The notes under the pieces were generated by a model. The model saw nothing but the letters and a program-made list of their open reading frames with translations, searched no databases and was not told where the DNA came from. This document shows positions 53,664 through 61,618 of a DNA stretch of 64,000 nucleotides, in pieces. How positions within the stretch are numbered: position 1 is the first letter of the stretch; each line of letters starts with the position of its first letter. This stretch comes from Caulobacter vibrioides (lineage in GTDB: Bacteria; Pseudomonadota; Alphaproteobacteria; Caulobacterales; Caulobacteraceae): positions 3,100,001 through 3,164,000 of the forward strand of contig NZ_CP023315.3 in the NCBI RefSeq assembly GCF_002310375.3, in the 5' to 3' direction. The position numbers and the translations under genes were made by a program.

Positions 53664-54437
53664 CTAAAGCAGAATATGCGCCGCCACCGCCTCGCGCGTC
53701 GCCGCGTCCAGGCCCACAGCGTTTTCCAGGTAGCCGTCCAGCGAGCCGTACTGATCCTTGATCGCGGCGAAGGCCGCCGCCAGGTAGCGGGCCTCGACGC
53801 CCATGGCCGCGCGCATCGCCGCCTCGGTGGGTCGCTTGCCGGTCATCTCGAAGATGTTGTTCAGGAAGATGTGGCCGCGCCGCTCGAAGCGGGTCGGGTC
53901 GTTGGTCAGGAGGTAGTCGTCGATGACGTCGTCGTCCGAGACGCCCGCGATATGATGAGTCAGGGCCGCCAGGATGCCGGTGCGGTCCTTGCCCGCCGCG
54001 CAGTGGATCAGCACCGCGCCCTCGCCCCTGGCCACCGCCTGGAAGTAGCGGCTGAACAGATCCAGGTGCCGTTCCTTGAACGGCGCGCGGCGGTAGTACT
54101 CGTCCATGTAGTCGTGGATCGACTCCAGCGACAGATCCGACTCCTTGAGGAAGGTGTGCCAGGGATCCTCGCCGGTGATGCCGAGATCATTGTCGATCAC
54201 CTGGGCCGAAAAGCCGTCCCACCGCCGCGACGGCGCGCGCTCGCGCTCGTTGGGGCGGCGCAGGTCCACCAGGGTGGCGATGCCCAGCGAGGCCAGGTGC
54301 GCGAGGTCCGCCTCGGTCGCCTCGGCCTGGTGGGCGGCGCGAAACAGGACGCCCTTCTTCAACCGCCCTTCGCCGGCGGCGTAGTCGCCGAAGTCACGGA
54401 AATTCTCGACGCCTTGCAGGGGGATCAGTCTGGTCAT
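53664..54437 (-). CDS. Protein tyrosine/serine phosphatase (Y_phosphatase3 type)
   Basis: A 257-residue phosphatase. The catalytic P-loop is HCAAGKDRTG (Cys146, Arg152), and the N-terminal GVENFRDFGDY motif is diagnostic of the atypical dual-specificity/lipid phosphatase family (LipA/PtpB-like). The general-acid region lies around VIDNDLG. No signal peptide. The start MTRLIPLQGV is preferred to a longer frame that would run into a repeat. Confidence 0.9.
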   Translation of the reverse strand: MTRLIPLQGVENFRDFGDYAAGEGRLKKGVLFRAAHQAEATEADLAHLASLGIATLVDLRRPNERERAPSRRWDGFSAQVIDNDLGITGEDPWHTFLKESDLSLESIHDYMDEYYRRAPFKERHLDLFSRYFQAVARGEGAVLIHCAAGKDRTGILAALTHHIAGVSDDDVIDDYLLTNDPTRFERRGHIFLNNIFEMTGKRPTEAAMRAAMGVEARYLAAAFAAIKDQYGSLDGYLENAVGLDAATREAVAAHILL

Positions 54438-54474
54438 GGGCAGGTGACTTATCGAATGGGCGCGCGGCTGGAAA

Positions 54475-54606
54475 GCGCCCCCTTCGTCACGCGGCCTTGC
54501 CGCGCGACACCTCCCCCGTTGCACGGGTGAGGAGGACGCCGCTCCCCTCCTGCCCCGCTTGCGGGGGAGGTGGATCGGCGCGGATACGCGACGAGACGGA
54601 GGGGGC
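54475..54606. repeat. G/C-tract intergenic palindrome, type B, copy 4
   Basis: Ends gcgcccccttcgtcacg and gagacggagggggc, inner cacctcccccgttgcacgg and cttgcgggggaggtgg. It lies upstream of the phosphatase gene. Confidence 0.8.
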
Positions 54607-54708
54607 TAATCGAGCGAGGTTGCCGCCATCAAAAACAAACGCTATAATTTAAATAATTCCCCCTGCAATCTCTACGTTGCGGATTGGCCATCAGGAGATT
54701 TTGTAAAA

Positions 54709-54846
54709 ATGTCTGCCCGAGATCGCCTAGAAGACGAGATCTACTTTTTGAATGCTTTTCGACTCCGTGGAGTCAATTTGGAAGAGATTGAAACCTCCAT
54801 TCACACCCTTACAAGAATGCTGGAAAAGCTGAACTTGAGCTACTAG
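54709..54846 (+). CDS. Small AT-rich orphan frame
   Basis: A 45-codon frame encoding MSARDRLEDEIYFLNAFR and a helical remainder ending EKLNLSY. AGGAGA lies 10 bases upstream of the ATG, a little far. The DNA is clearly poorer in GC than its surroundings. No family is recognised; the charged amphipathic helix pattern is compatible with a small regulatory or antitoxin-like protein but this is speculation. Confidence 0.4.
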   Translation: MSARDRLEDEIYFLNAFRLRGVNLEEIETSIHTLTRMLEKLNLSY

Positions 54847-54890
54847 CATCGAAGGACATTCTATCGATGCTGGACTAGCTCGAAACTGCC

Positions 54891-55265
54891 TCACCACCAT
54901 TTCGCCTTGCGGTCCTCGGCGGTCGCTGGCTTGGCGCGCCACAGGAAGACGAAGTTGCGGTGCTCGGCCCAGGTCTGGCCCTCCAGGCCACCGGAGCCTT
55001 GGCAGACGCTGGTGTGATAGGGCCCCGCGCCATCGGTGGTGCGGAAGCTGGCGCAGGTGCGGCCGCCGGCGGTCTTCCAGCGACCGGCCAGGATCTCGCT
55101 GTCATAGAAGCTGCCGGTCACGGTACCGTCGGCTTCGAGCTTCAGCGTCATGCCCTTGTAGTAGGGCTCCGACGGCGTGGCCGACAGGTCGACGACCCAG
55201 TCTCCAGCGAGCGGCCCTGGCGGGGTCGCCGTCTGCAGGGAAAGGGCGAGCATCACGGCCAGCAT
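54891..55265 (-). CDS. Small secreted hypothetical protein
   Basis: A 124-residue protein with a short signal peptide (MLAVMLALSLQTATPPG) and a beta-rich body: GDWVVDLSATPSEPYY, MTLKLEADGTVTGSFYDSEI and CASFRTTDGAG, the pattern of small lipocalin-like or beta-barrel exported proteins. Two cysteines (TCASFR and SVCQGSGG) may form a disulfide. The ATG is preceded by GGAGACG. Family not recognised. Confidence 0.7.
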   Translation of the reverse strand: MLAVMLALSLQTATPPGPLAGDWVVDLSATPSEPYYKGMTLKLEADGTVTGSFYDSEILAGRWKTAGGRTCASFRTTDGAGPYHTSVCQGSGGLEGQTWAEHRNFVFLWRAKPATAEDRKAKWW

Positions 55266-55346
55266 GGGCGTCTCCAACGGCGATCGATAACGCTGTTACG
55301 CAGCAAGTGTAGCGGTGGATGGCTGGGCGCTGTCCCCCAAAAAGCG

Positions 55347-55455
55347 TGTCATCCCGGGCGGCGCAGCCGACCCGGGACCCAGGGGGTGAAAGAACTCAGT
55401 GCCAGTCGCCCCTGGGTCCCGGCTCTACGCGCGACGCGCTCCGGCCGGGATGACA
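55347..55455. repeat. Nested palindrome (tgtcatcccgg family), copy 5
   Basis: Complete copy with outer tgtcatcccgg / ccgggatgaca and inner gggacccaggggg / gcccctgggtccc, between the secreted-protein gene and the acyltransferase gene. Confidence 0.9.
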
Positions 55456-55470
55456 CCAGGAGAAAACCCC

Positions 55471-56640
55471 CTACCGCCGCAACAACGGCTGGATGCGGTC
55501 CTGCAGCGGCTGGTCGATATAGCGGTGGAACAGCCACGCCCCGCCATAGGCCAGGGGGAAGCCGGCCAGCCACATCAGCCACTGCCAGCCGATGCCGATC
55601 GGCACGGTGTCGATCAGCTTGTGCACCGCGCTCCAGTAGATCACGCCGACAAAGATGTGGGTGATGAACAGGGCGAACGACAGCTTGGCGCCCTCCTCGA
55701 TCCACCGCTGCGGACGCTTGACCGGCAGGCGGCCGGCGCCCAGCACGATCATGGCGATGGCCAGGAGCGAGGGCGCGTCGAACAGCAGCGGATCGGGCAA
55801 GGCGTAGCGGTCCAGCGGCTGGGTGATGACCAGCAAAGCCACCCCGCCCCACAGCAGGGCGTGGGCCGCGCCTTCCGAGGGCCAGCGCATGTCGACGGTA
55901 CGCGCCAGACAGACGCCCAGGATGAACAGCGGCAGGGCCCGCACCACGCCGAACTGGAACCGCAGGTCCGCCAGCCCCTGGTCGAACACCGTCTCGGCCA
56001 GCACCTCGAACGCGGCCAGGATCACCAGACCCAGCAGCGGCAGAAGCCAGGCGTGGCGGATCTTGCTGACCGCGCGCCAGAAGCTGGGGAACAGGGCATA
56101 GCAGATGATCAGCGCCGACAGGCTCCAGCTGGGCAGGTTCCAACCGTCGCTGGGGAAGCCCCAGGCGTGGATCAGCAGGGCCTGCGGAACCATCTGGTCC
56201 CAGGCGAAGCGGCTGGGCTTGTGGGCGTCGGTGCCGATGGCGTTCAGCACCACGACCAGCACCGCCAGCATGGCCAGCACCGCCAGGTGCCCAGGCCACA
56301 CGCGCGCGGCGCGACGCACCCAGAACTGCGGCGTGCTCAGCCGCCCGCTCAGGGTCGAGGCGCCATAGGCCCGGCCCAGCACATAGCCCGACAAGATGAG
56401 AAAGAAGTCGGTGGCCAGAAAGCCGCGCGAGAACACCTGAGCGAAGCGCTCGATCCGCATCGGGCTCTCGGCGCCATAGTGGTAGACGACGATCAGCAGC
56501 GAGGCGAGAAAGCGCAGGAAATCCAGCGCCCCGCCCCGCACGTTTTCCTTGCCCGAAACATGGCTCACCGACTGAGCCGTCGGCTCGGTCGCAACGGGGG
56601 TCCCGTCGGAGGGAATCTGGGGCGGCGCGGCGGTCACCAT
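55471..56640 (-). CDS. Acyltransferase-3 family membrane protein
   Basis: A 389-residue polytopic protein with about ten helices. The family start LDFLRFLASLLIVVYHYG contains the Arg of the R-x-x-x-H pattern and the catalytic His, and RGFLATDFFLILSGYVLGRAYG is the second signature. It probably transfers acyl groups to surface glycans. A hydrophilic N-tail of about 35 residues precedes the first helix. Codon use is native, unlike the acyltransferase at 50310. Confidence 0.9.
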   Translation of the reverse strand: MVTAAPPQIPSDGTPVATEPTAQSVSHVSGKENVRGGALDFLRFLASLLIVVYHYGAESPMRIERFAQVFSRGFLATDFFLILSGYVLGRAYGASTLSGRLSTPQFWVRRAARVWPGHLAVLAMLAVLVVVLNAIGTDAHKPSRFAWDQMVPQALLIHAWGFPSDGWNLPSWSLSALIICYALFPSFWRAVSKIRHAWLLPLLGLVILAAFEVLAETVFDQGLADLRFQFGVVRALPLFILGVCLARTVDMRWPSEGAAHALLWGGVALLVITQPLDRYALPDPLLFDAPSLLAIAMIVLGAGRLPVKRPQRWIEEGAKLSFALFITHIFVGVIYWSAVHKLIDTVPIGIGWQWLMWLAGFPLAYGGAWLFHRYIDQPLQDRIQPLLRR

Positions 56641-56755
56641 GGCCGCATAGCAAAGCCCGTCCGGAGGCGGAAGCCGTCTCCCGAACCCTCGTCTTGCGCT
56701 ATGGCGTCGCGGACACTATCTGCAACTGAAGTTGTTTCTAAAAGGCAGCATCGCC

Positions 56756-57526
56756 ATGTCCCGCATGCCCGTTCTCTTCGTCGGCCACGGCTCGCCGATG
56801 AACGCCATCGAGGACAACGCCTGGCGCCGCGACTGGGCGCGGCTGGGGCGTGAGCTGCCCCGCCCCAAGGCCATCCTGATGGTCAGCGCCCATTGGGAGA
56901 CGCGCGGCGCCTCGGCGGTCAGCGCGGCGGCCGCGCCCGAGACGATCCACGACTTCTTCGGCTTCCCACAGGCCCTGTTCGATGTGCGCTATCCGGCGCC
57001 GGGCGACCCGGACCTGGCGGCGCGGGTGGCCGACCTGCTGGCGCCCGACACGGTGGTCCAGCACCCGACGCGCGGCCTCGACCACGGCGCCTGGGGCGTG
57101 CTGGCCCCGATGTATCCGGACGCGGACATTCCCGTCGTCCAGCTGAGCCTCGATCGCGACCGCAGCGACCGTTGGCACTACGAGGCCGGCCGGCGCCTGG
57201 CCCCGCTGCGCGACGAGGGCGTGCTGATCATGGGCAGCGGCGACATCGTCCACAACCTGCGCGCCGCCGACTTCCGCCGCCCCGAAGCCCCGCCTTGGGC
57301 CGATCGCTTCAACGAGACCGCCAAGCAGCTGATCCTGGCCGGCGACCACGACCCGCTGATCGACTGGCGCACCCTCGGCCCCGACGCCGAGGCCTCGATC
57401 AACAGCGCTGAACACTACCTGCCGCTACTCTACGTGCTGGGCGCCCAGACGCCGGGCGAGCCGGTGAGCTTCTTCACCGACGATGTGTTTGCGGCGATCT
57501 CGATGACGGGGGTGCAGGTGGGGTGA
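56756..57526 (+). CDS. DODA-type extradiol dioxygenase (YgiD-like)
   Basis: A 256-residue non-haem metalloenzyme of the class III extradiol dioxygenase family. Metal-binding histidines are visible in LFVGHGSPM (His11), MVSAHWETRG (His46), RGLDHGAWGVL (His110) and SAEHYLPLLY. Family members open the ring of DOPA or related catechols. The start at MSRMPVLFVGHG is the family N-terminus. It is monocistronic and divergent from the acyltransferase gene. Confidence 0.9.
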   Translation: MSRMPVLFVGHGSPMNAIEDNAWRRDWARLGRELPRPKAILMVSAHWETRGASAVSAAAAPETIHDFFGFPQALFDVRYPAPGDPDLAARVADLLAPDTVVQHPTRGLDHGAWGVLAPMYPDADIPVVQLSLDRDRSDRWHYEAGRRLAPLRDEGVLIMGSGDIVHNLRAADFRRPEAPPWADRFNETAKQLILAGDHDPLIDWRTLGPDAEASINSAEHYLPLLYVLGAQTPGEPVSFFTDDVFAAISMTGVQVG

Positions 57527-57557
57527 GGCGAGCGCCCCCTCACCTCAAAAAAAACCG

Positions 57558-57661
57558 TGTCATCCCGGCCGCAGCGCGCAGCGCGGAGAGCCGGGACCCA
57601 GGGGCGGCCTCACTGCGCTTGGCCCCTGGGTCCCGGGTCGGCTCCGCCGCCCGGGATGACA
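57558..57661. repeat. Nested palindrome (tgtcatcccgg family), copy 6
   Basis: Complete copy with outer tgtcatcccgg / ccgggatgaca and inner gggacccaggggc / gcccctgggtccc. It lies in the convergent gap between the dioxygenase and DJ-1-type genes, 19 bases before the latter's stop. Confidence 0.9.
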
Positions 57662-57680
57662 CGGTACTTGAACTCGGAAC

Positions 57681-58361
57681 CTACAACACCCCCGCCGCCG
57701 CCTTCGCCGCCGCCACCCGCTCGTCCATGCCCTGGCCGTAAAGCGCCGTGATCCGCTCCAGCACCGCCGCCGGCGCAGTCTCGGGCCGCCCCGCGTTGAA
57801 CGGCGGGGCCGGCGCATACTCCACGGCCAGCTGGATGCCCTGGGCCATCTCCTCGCCGGCCAGTTCGGCGATCAGCGTCAAGGCGAAGTCGATGCCCGCC
57901 GTCACTCCGCCGCCGGTGATGTAGCGGCCGTCCCGCGCCACCCGCGCGGCGTCGGGAATGGCGCCGAACAGCGCCAGCTGGTCGCGCCAGGCCCAGTGGC
58001 AGGCCGCCCGCTTGCCCTTCAAGAGCCCCGCCGCCGCCAGCACCAGCGAGCCGGTGCACACCGAGCAGACATAGCGCGCGCCATCGGCCAGTCGCCGGAT
58101 CTCCGCGATAAAGTCAGGATCGCCCATCGCCTGGGTCGTGCCAAAGCCGCCCGGCACGATCAGCACGTCGCAGGTCTCGATGTCCGACAGCCTGGGCAGG
58201 CGGGCGAACACCAGGCCGTCGGCCTCGATCTCGCCGCCGGCCAGGCTGGCCACGGTGACCTTGGCGCCGGGCAGGCGGCAGAGCACCTGATGCGGGCCGG
58301 TGAAGTCCAGGTGCGTGACACCCGGGAACAGGGCGATCACGATCTGCAGGGTCTGGCTCAT
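57681..58361 (-). CDS. DJ-1/PfpI-family protein (isonitrile hydratase-like)
   Basis: A 226-residue cytosolic DJ-1-fold protein. The nucleophile is Cys102 in CSVCTGSLVLAAAGLL and the acidic partner lies in THLDFTGPHQVL. The GGGVTAGIDFALTLIAEL segment groups it with isonitrile hydratases and GlxA N-domains. It is divergent from the AraC gene at 58456, with which it shares fold and motifs. Reaction not established. Confidence 0.88.
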   Translation of the reverse strand: MSQTLQIVIALFPGVTHLDFTGPHQVLCRLPGAKVTVASLAGGEIEADGLVFARLPRLSDIETCDVLIVPGGFGTTQAMGDPDFIAEIRRLADGARYVCSVCTGSLVLAAAGLLKGKRAACHWAWRDQLALFGAIPDAARVARDGRYITGGGVTAGIDFALTLIAELAGEEMAQGIQLAVEYAPAPPFNAGRPETAPAAVLERITALYGQGMDERVAAAKAAAGVL

Positions 58362-58455
58362 GCGATGGTCTCCGTCACAGTCTCGCGCGAAGATGACTCG
58401 ACGGGGCGCTGGCGGAAATGACATAGTTCCCGCGATTTCAGCCAAGGCGTCCGCC

Positions 58456-59409
58456 ATGTCCCGCGCGATCGGCTTTCTCGTCTATCCGGGCTTCCAGCTG
58501 CTGGACGCCACCGGCCCGATCGCGGCGTTCGAGATCGCCGGCCGGCTGACGCCGGGCGCCTACAGCCTGCACTTTCTGTCGCTGCGCGGGGGTCTCGTCC
58601 CCAGCACCTCGGGCATGGTCGTACAGACCAAGGCCCTGGCCGAGGCCCCGCCGCTGGACACCCTGCTGATCGCCGGCGGCGACGCCGTGAAGGTTCCAGC
58701 CAGTTGCCCCGAAACCCTGGCCTTTGTCCGCCAGACCGGCCGCTCGGCCCGCCGCGTGGCCAGCGTCTGTTCAGGAACCTATGTTCTGGCTGAGGCGGGC
58801 CTCTTGGACGGCAAGCGCGCCACCACCCACTGGAGCCGGACCAAGGACTTCCAGCGCCGTTACCCCAACATCAAGCTCGAGCCCGACCGCATCTGGGTTC
58901 AGGACGGGTCGGTGTGGAGCTCGGCGGGCATCACCGCCGGCATTGACCTGTCCCTGGCCCTGATCGGCGCCGACGAGGGCGAGGCCGTCGCCCGCCGCAC
59001 GGCCCAGCAACTGGTGGTCTATCACCACCGCCCGGGCGGCCAGTCGCAGCACTCGGCGCTCATTGACCTGCGCCCCGGCCGCTTCGACGCCCTGCTCTCC
59101 TGGGCGCGCCAGAACCTGTCCGAGCCCTTGACCGTCGAACAGTTGGCCGACCGCGCCGCCATGAGCCCGCGCAACTTCGCCCGCCTGTTCGCCCAGGAGA
59201 CCGGCGTCACCCCGGCCAAGGCCATCGAACGCCTGCGCGTCGAAGCCGCGCGGGCTCTGCTCGACAGCCAGCCGCTGCAGGTCGAGGACGTGGCGCTGGA
59301 GACGGGTTTTGGCGATCCGGAGCGGATGCGGCGGGCGTTCATCAGGGCGTTCGGACAGCCGCCCCAGGCGCTGCGACGGGCGCGGGCTGTCGCGATCCCT
59401 CTCTCTTAG
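58456..59409 (+). CDS. GlxA-family transcriptional regulator (DJ-1 domain plus AraC HTH)
   Basis: A 317-residue regulator. The N-terminal DJ-1-like domain (about 1-190) has Cys105 in ASVCSGTYVLAEAGLLDGKRATTHW and GITAGIDLSLALI, closely paralleling the divergent DJ-1 enzyme. The C-terminal AraC domain (about 215-310) shows LADRAAMSPRNFARLFAQETG and FGDPERMRRAFIRAFGQPP. Such regulators bind small-molecule ligands in the DJ-1 pocket. It probably controls its divergent neighbour. Confidence 0.93.
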   Translation: MSRAIGFLVYPGFQLLDATGPIAAFEIAGRLTPGAYSLHFLSLRGGLVPSTSGMVVQTKALAEAPPLDTLLIAGGDAVKVPASCPETLAFVRQTGRSARRVASVCSGTYVLAEAGLLDGKRATTHWSRTKDFQRRYPNIKLEPDRIWVQDGSVWSSAGITAGIDLSLALIGADEGEAVARRTAQQLVVYHHRPGGQSQHSALIDLRPGRFDALLSWARQNLSEPLTVEQLADRAAMSPRNFARLFAQETGVTPAKAIERLRVEAARALLDSQPLQVEDVALETGFGDPERMRRAFIRAFGQPPQALRRARAVAIPLS

Positions 59410-59583
59410 AGAGAGGGAGGGGCCCGCGCCGAAAGGCGCGGGAGGGTGAGTGGTTACGAGGTCAGCCGCGCCCCCTCAGACCGTTCAGCCGCTCTTCGAC
59501 CCTGCCCTGTCCGGAAAGCGCGTACCCACTCACCCTCCCACCGCTTCGCGGCGGGCCCCTCCCTCTCTCCATGAGAGAGGGAT
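59398..59583. repeat. Long inverted intergenic repeat, type C, copy 2
   Basis: ctctcttagagagagggagggg at the left and cccctccctctctccatgagag at the right are inverted, with inner gggagggtgagtgg / cccactcaccctccc arms. It fills the convergent gap between the AraC and nitrilase genes. Confidence 0.75.
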
Positions 59584-59599
59584 TCTGATTGGCCGCCCC

Positions 59600-60529
59600 C
59601 TAAAGCCCTCTCCGGTCCCGCGATCTCGGATCGTCCGCAACCTCCCCCGAATGTAGCACCCCGTCGATCGCGCGGCCCCGCCAGGCTAAGGTGCTGTCGT
59701 AGATCGGCGCGTCGGGGTCGATCAGCGACAGCAGAACCCCTTCGGTCTCGGGCTCCAAGGCCCCGGTGATCACGCCATCCGGCCTCACACAAAACGAGGG
59801 CCAGCAGCTTCGCGGCGCCGACGAGTTCGGACAGCTGATCCACATATTGTTGTTCGAGGCGCTGGCGATCATGCCCGCCGGCATGGTGATGGCCGGCAGC
59901 GTCGTCCCGCCGGTCAGGTGATGGCTTCCGACGTCAGCCTCCATCGCCGCGAAGCGTTCGACCGAGAGCCCGCCCGCGTGGAAGCCGTGGAACATCAGCC
60001 GCACGCCCAGCCGGTGATAGGCGCGGTAGAGTTCCGGATAACGATAGTCGTGGCAGATCAGCACGCCGCAGCGCACGCCGTTGATCTCGAAGACGGCGAA
60101 GTGGTCGCCCGGCGTATAGTGGGCCAGGTCCCCGGTCAGGCCCGCCGCGTCGCCGGCGCAGAACCGCTTGTCATAACGGTCGACCAGCGCGCCCGAGGCG
60201 TCGATGACATAGGCGCAGTTGTGCGGCTTTCGCCCTTCGGACAGCGGATGGGCCGAGCCCAGGATGGTCCAAAGCTTCAGTTCGCCGGCCAGGTCCATGA
60301 CCCTACGGGTCGCGGCCTCCAGGCGCGGCCAGTCGAACCCGTCGAAGCCGTCGAAGCCGTCGAAGCTTGCGAAATCGACGCCGGCATAGCCCGACAGGGC
60401 CGCTTCCGGGACATGAATGACGTCCGCGCCGCCCGCCCGGGCTTGGCGCATCAGGCGTTCGATCGCCGCCAGATTGGCGGCGATGTCGGCGCAGACGGCG
60501 AACTGGACGGTGGCGACGGTCAGACTCAT
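59600..60529 (-). CDS. Nitrilase-superfamily carbon-nitrogen hydrolase
   Basis: A 309-residue amidase-type enzyme. The catalytic triad is Glu42 (VPEAALSG), Lys121 (DRYDKRF) and Cys159 (LICHDYRYPE). The substrate is unknown. An unusual DGFDGFDGFD insert (residues 57-66) is encoded by tandem 9-base repeats at 60332-60367. The ATG overlaps the stop of the upstream DUF1003 gene, so the two are coupled. Confidence 0.9.
   Translation of the reverse strand: MSLTVATVQFAVCADIAANLAAIERLMRQARAGGADVIHVPEAALSGYAGVDFASFDGFDGFDGFDWPRLEAATRRVMDLAGELKLWTILGSAHPLSEGRKPHNCAYVIDASGALVDRYDKRFCAGDAAGLTGDLAHYTPGDHFAVFEINGVRCGVLICHDYRYPELYRAYHRLGVRLMFHGFHAGGLSVERFAAMEADVGSHHLTGGTTLPAITMPAGMIASASNNNMWISCPNSSAPRSCWPSFCVRPDGVITGALEPETEGVLLSLIDPDAPIYDSTLAWRGRAIDGVLHSGEVADDPRSRDRRGL
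60332..60367. repeat. 9-base tandem repeat inside the nitrilase gene
   Basis: Four units of gtcgaagcc (the first and last imperfect) encode alternating Phe-Asp-Gly on the minus strand. The number of units could change in frame by slippage. Confidence 0.85.
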
Positions 60530-61083
60530 CCGCCCCGCTCCGCCCGCAGGATCGCCACCTCGTCCTGCAGCTGCGCCAGACGTTCGGCGTGTTCGCGGCA
60601 TAGCACCATCAGCTCGTCGCTGCGCAGGGCGTCCAGCTTGTCGATCACCCGCATGATCTCCAGCTCGGCGCGCAGGTTGACCGCATAGTCGTGCTCGGCG
60701 GACAGCCGATCCTTAGCCGCCTGGCGGTTCTGGCTCATCATGATCACTGGGGCCTGGATCGCCGCCACGGTCGAGAGCAGGAGGTTCAGGAAGATGAACG
60801 GATAGGGGTCGAACGCCAGGTGCAGCGGCTTGAGCGCCAGGTTCACCCCGATCCACAGCAGCAGCGCCAGGCCAAAGCCGCCGATGAAGCTCCACGAGCC
60901 GCCGATGGCCGCGACCTTGTCGGCCAGACGCGTCCAGAAGGTCCCCTCGTCGAGGATGGTGCGCGGATCCGAGGGCTGCTCGGCCAGGATCAGGTCGATG
61001 ACCCGCTTCTGGACGTCGTTGAGATCGGCGTAGGACTTGCCCAGCAGGTCCATCGAAAGCTGGTCGAGGCGGTCGTGCGACAT
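60526..61083 (-). CDS. DUF1003-family membrane protein
   Basis: A 185-residue protein with two central transmembrane helices (about 65-115) and a cytosolic C-terminus containing a helical region rich in charged residues (AELEIMRVIDKLDALRSDELMVL). The core PYPFIFLNLLLSTVAAIQAPVIMMSQNRQAAKDR is the DUF1003 signature. Function unknown. The start MSHDRLDQLSM is chosen for fit; the stop overlaps the nitrilase start. Confidence 0.9.
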   Translation of the reverse strand: MSHDRLDQLSMDLLGKSYADLNDVQKRVIDLILAEQPSDPRTILDEGTFWTRLADKVAAIGGSWSFIGGFGLALLLWIGVNLALKPLHLAFDPYPFIFLNLLLSTVAAIQAPVIMMSQNRQAAKDRLSAEHDYAVNLRAELEIMRVIDKLDALRSDELMVLCREHAERLAQLQDEVAILRAERGG

Positions 61084-61232
61084 GGGAAGAGACTCGGCGA
61101 GGACGCGGACCCCATCATCGGCGGCGCGCCCCGAACGTGACAAGGCCGCGATTGACAGGCCCGCCTCGGCAAGGCGACGCTTTGACCGTCGGGTGGGGCC
61201 GACCAGATTCACACCCTCAGAGGAGAAGCGCC

Positions 61233-61412
61233 ATGGCCCATAAGTTCGTAATCAAGAAGAACAAGGCCGGCGAGTTCGTCGCCTACTTTACCTACAACAG
61301 CGAAACCATCTTCTGGACCGAGGGCTATGCGTCCAAGGCCTCGGCCAAGAACGCCATCGAGTCGATCAAGAAGAACGGCCCGGACGCCGAGATCGACGAC
61401 CAGACGGACTGA
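61233..61412 (+). CDS. DUF1508 (YegP-like) small protein
   Basis: A 59-residue single DUF1508 module: KFVIKKNKAGEFVAYFTYNSETIFWTEGYASKASAKNAIESIKKNGP. E. coli YegP has two such modules. Function not established. AGGAGAAG lies just upstream of the ATG. Confidence 0.92.
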   Translation: MAHKFVIKKNKAGEFVAYFTYNSETIFWTEGYASKASAKNAIESIKKNGPDAEIDDQTD

Positions 61413-61424
61413 TCGGTCCGGACC

Positions 61425-61546
61425 AGAGGCTCCCTCGCGATGCGGGGGAGCTGTCGGCAAAGCCGACTGAGGGGGCCGTTGCGGCGTCGGCCCTGCTCGC
61501 CCCCTCCGGCCCTCTGGGCCACCTCCCCCGCAACGCGGGGGAGGAT
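61425..61546. repeat. G/C-tract intergenic palindrome, type A/B-like, copy 4
   Basis: Ends gctccctcgcgatgcggggga and acctcccccgcaacgcggggga, with inner gagggggcc / gccccctcc. It lies just after the DUF1508 gene. More divergent than the other copies. Confidence 0.65.
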
Positions 61547-61587
61547 CTGTCTTCCGCCCCTTGACCCCTCCGTCCGTTCGGCATCTG

Positions 61588-61605
61588 ATCATTGATAACA
61601 ATGAT
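61588..61605. promoter_or_regulatory. Palindromic operator upstream of the SDR gene
   Basis: ATCATTG and CAATGAT form a perfect 7-base inverted repeat around ATAA, ending 13 bases before the SDR start. Its size and form suit a TetR-type dimer. No regulator gene lies next to it. Confidence 0.55.
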
Positions 61606-61618
61606 ACGGGAGGGGTCC

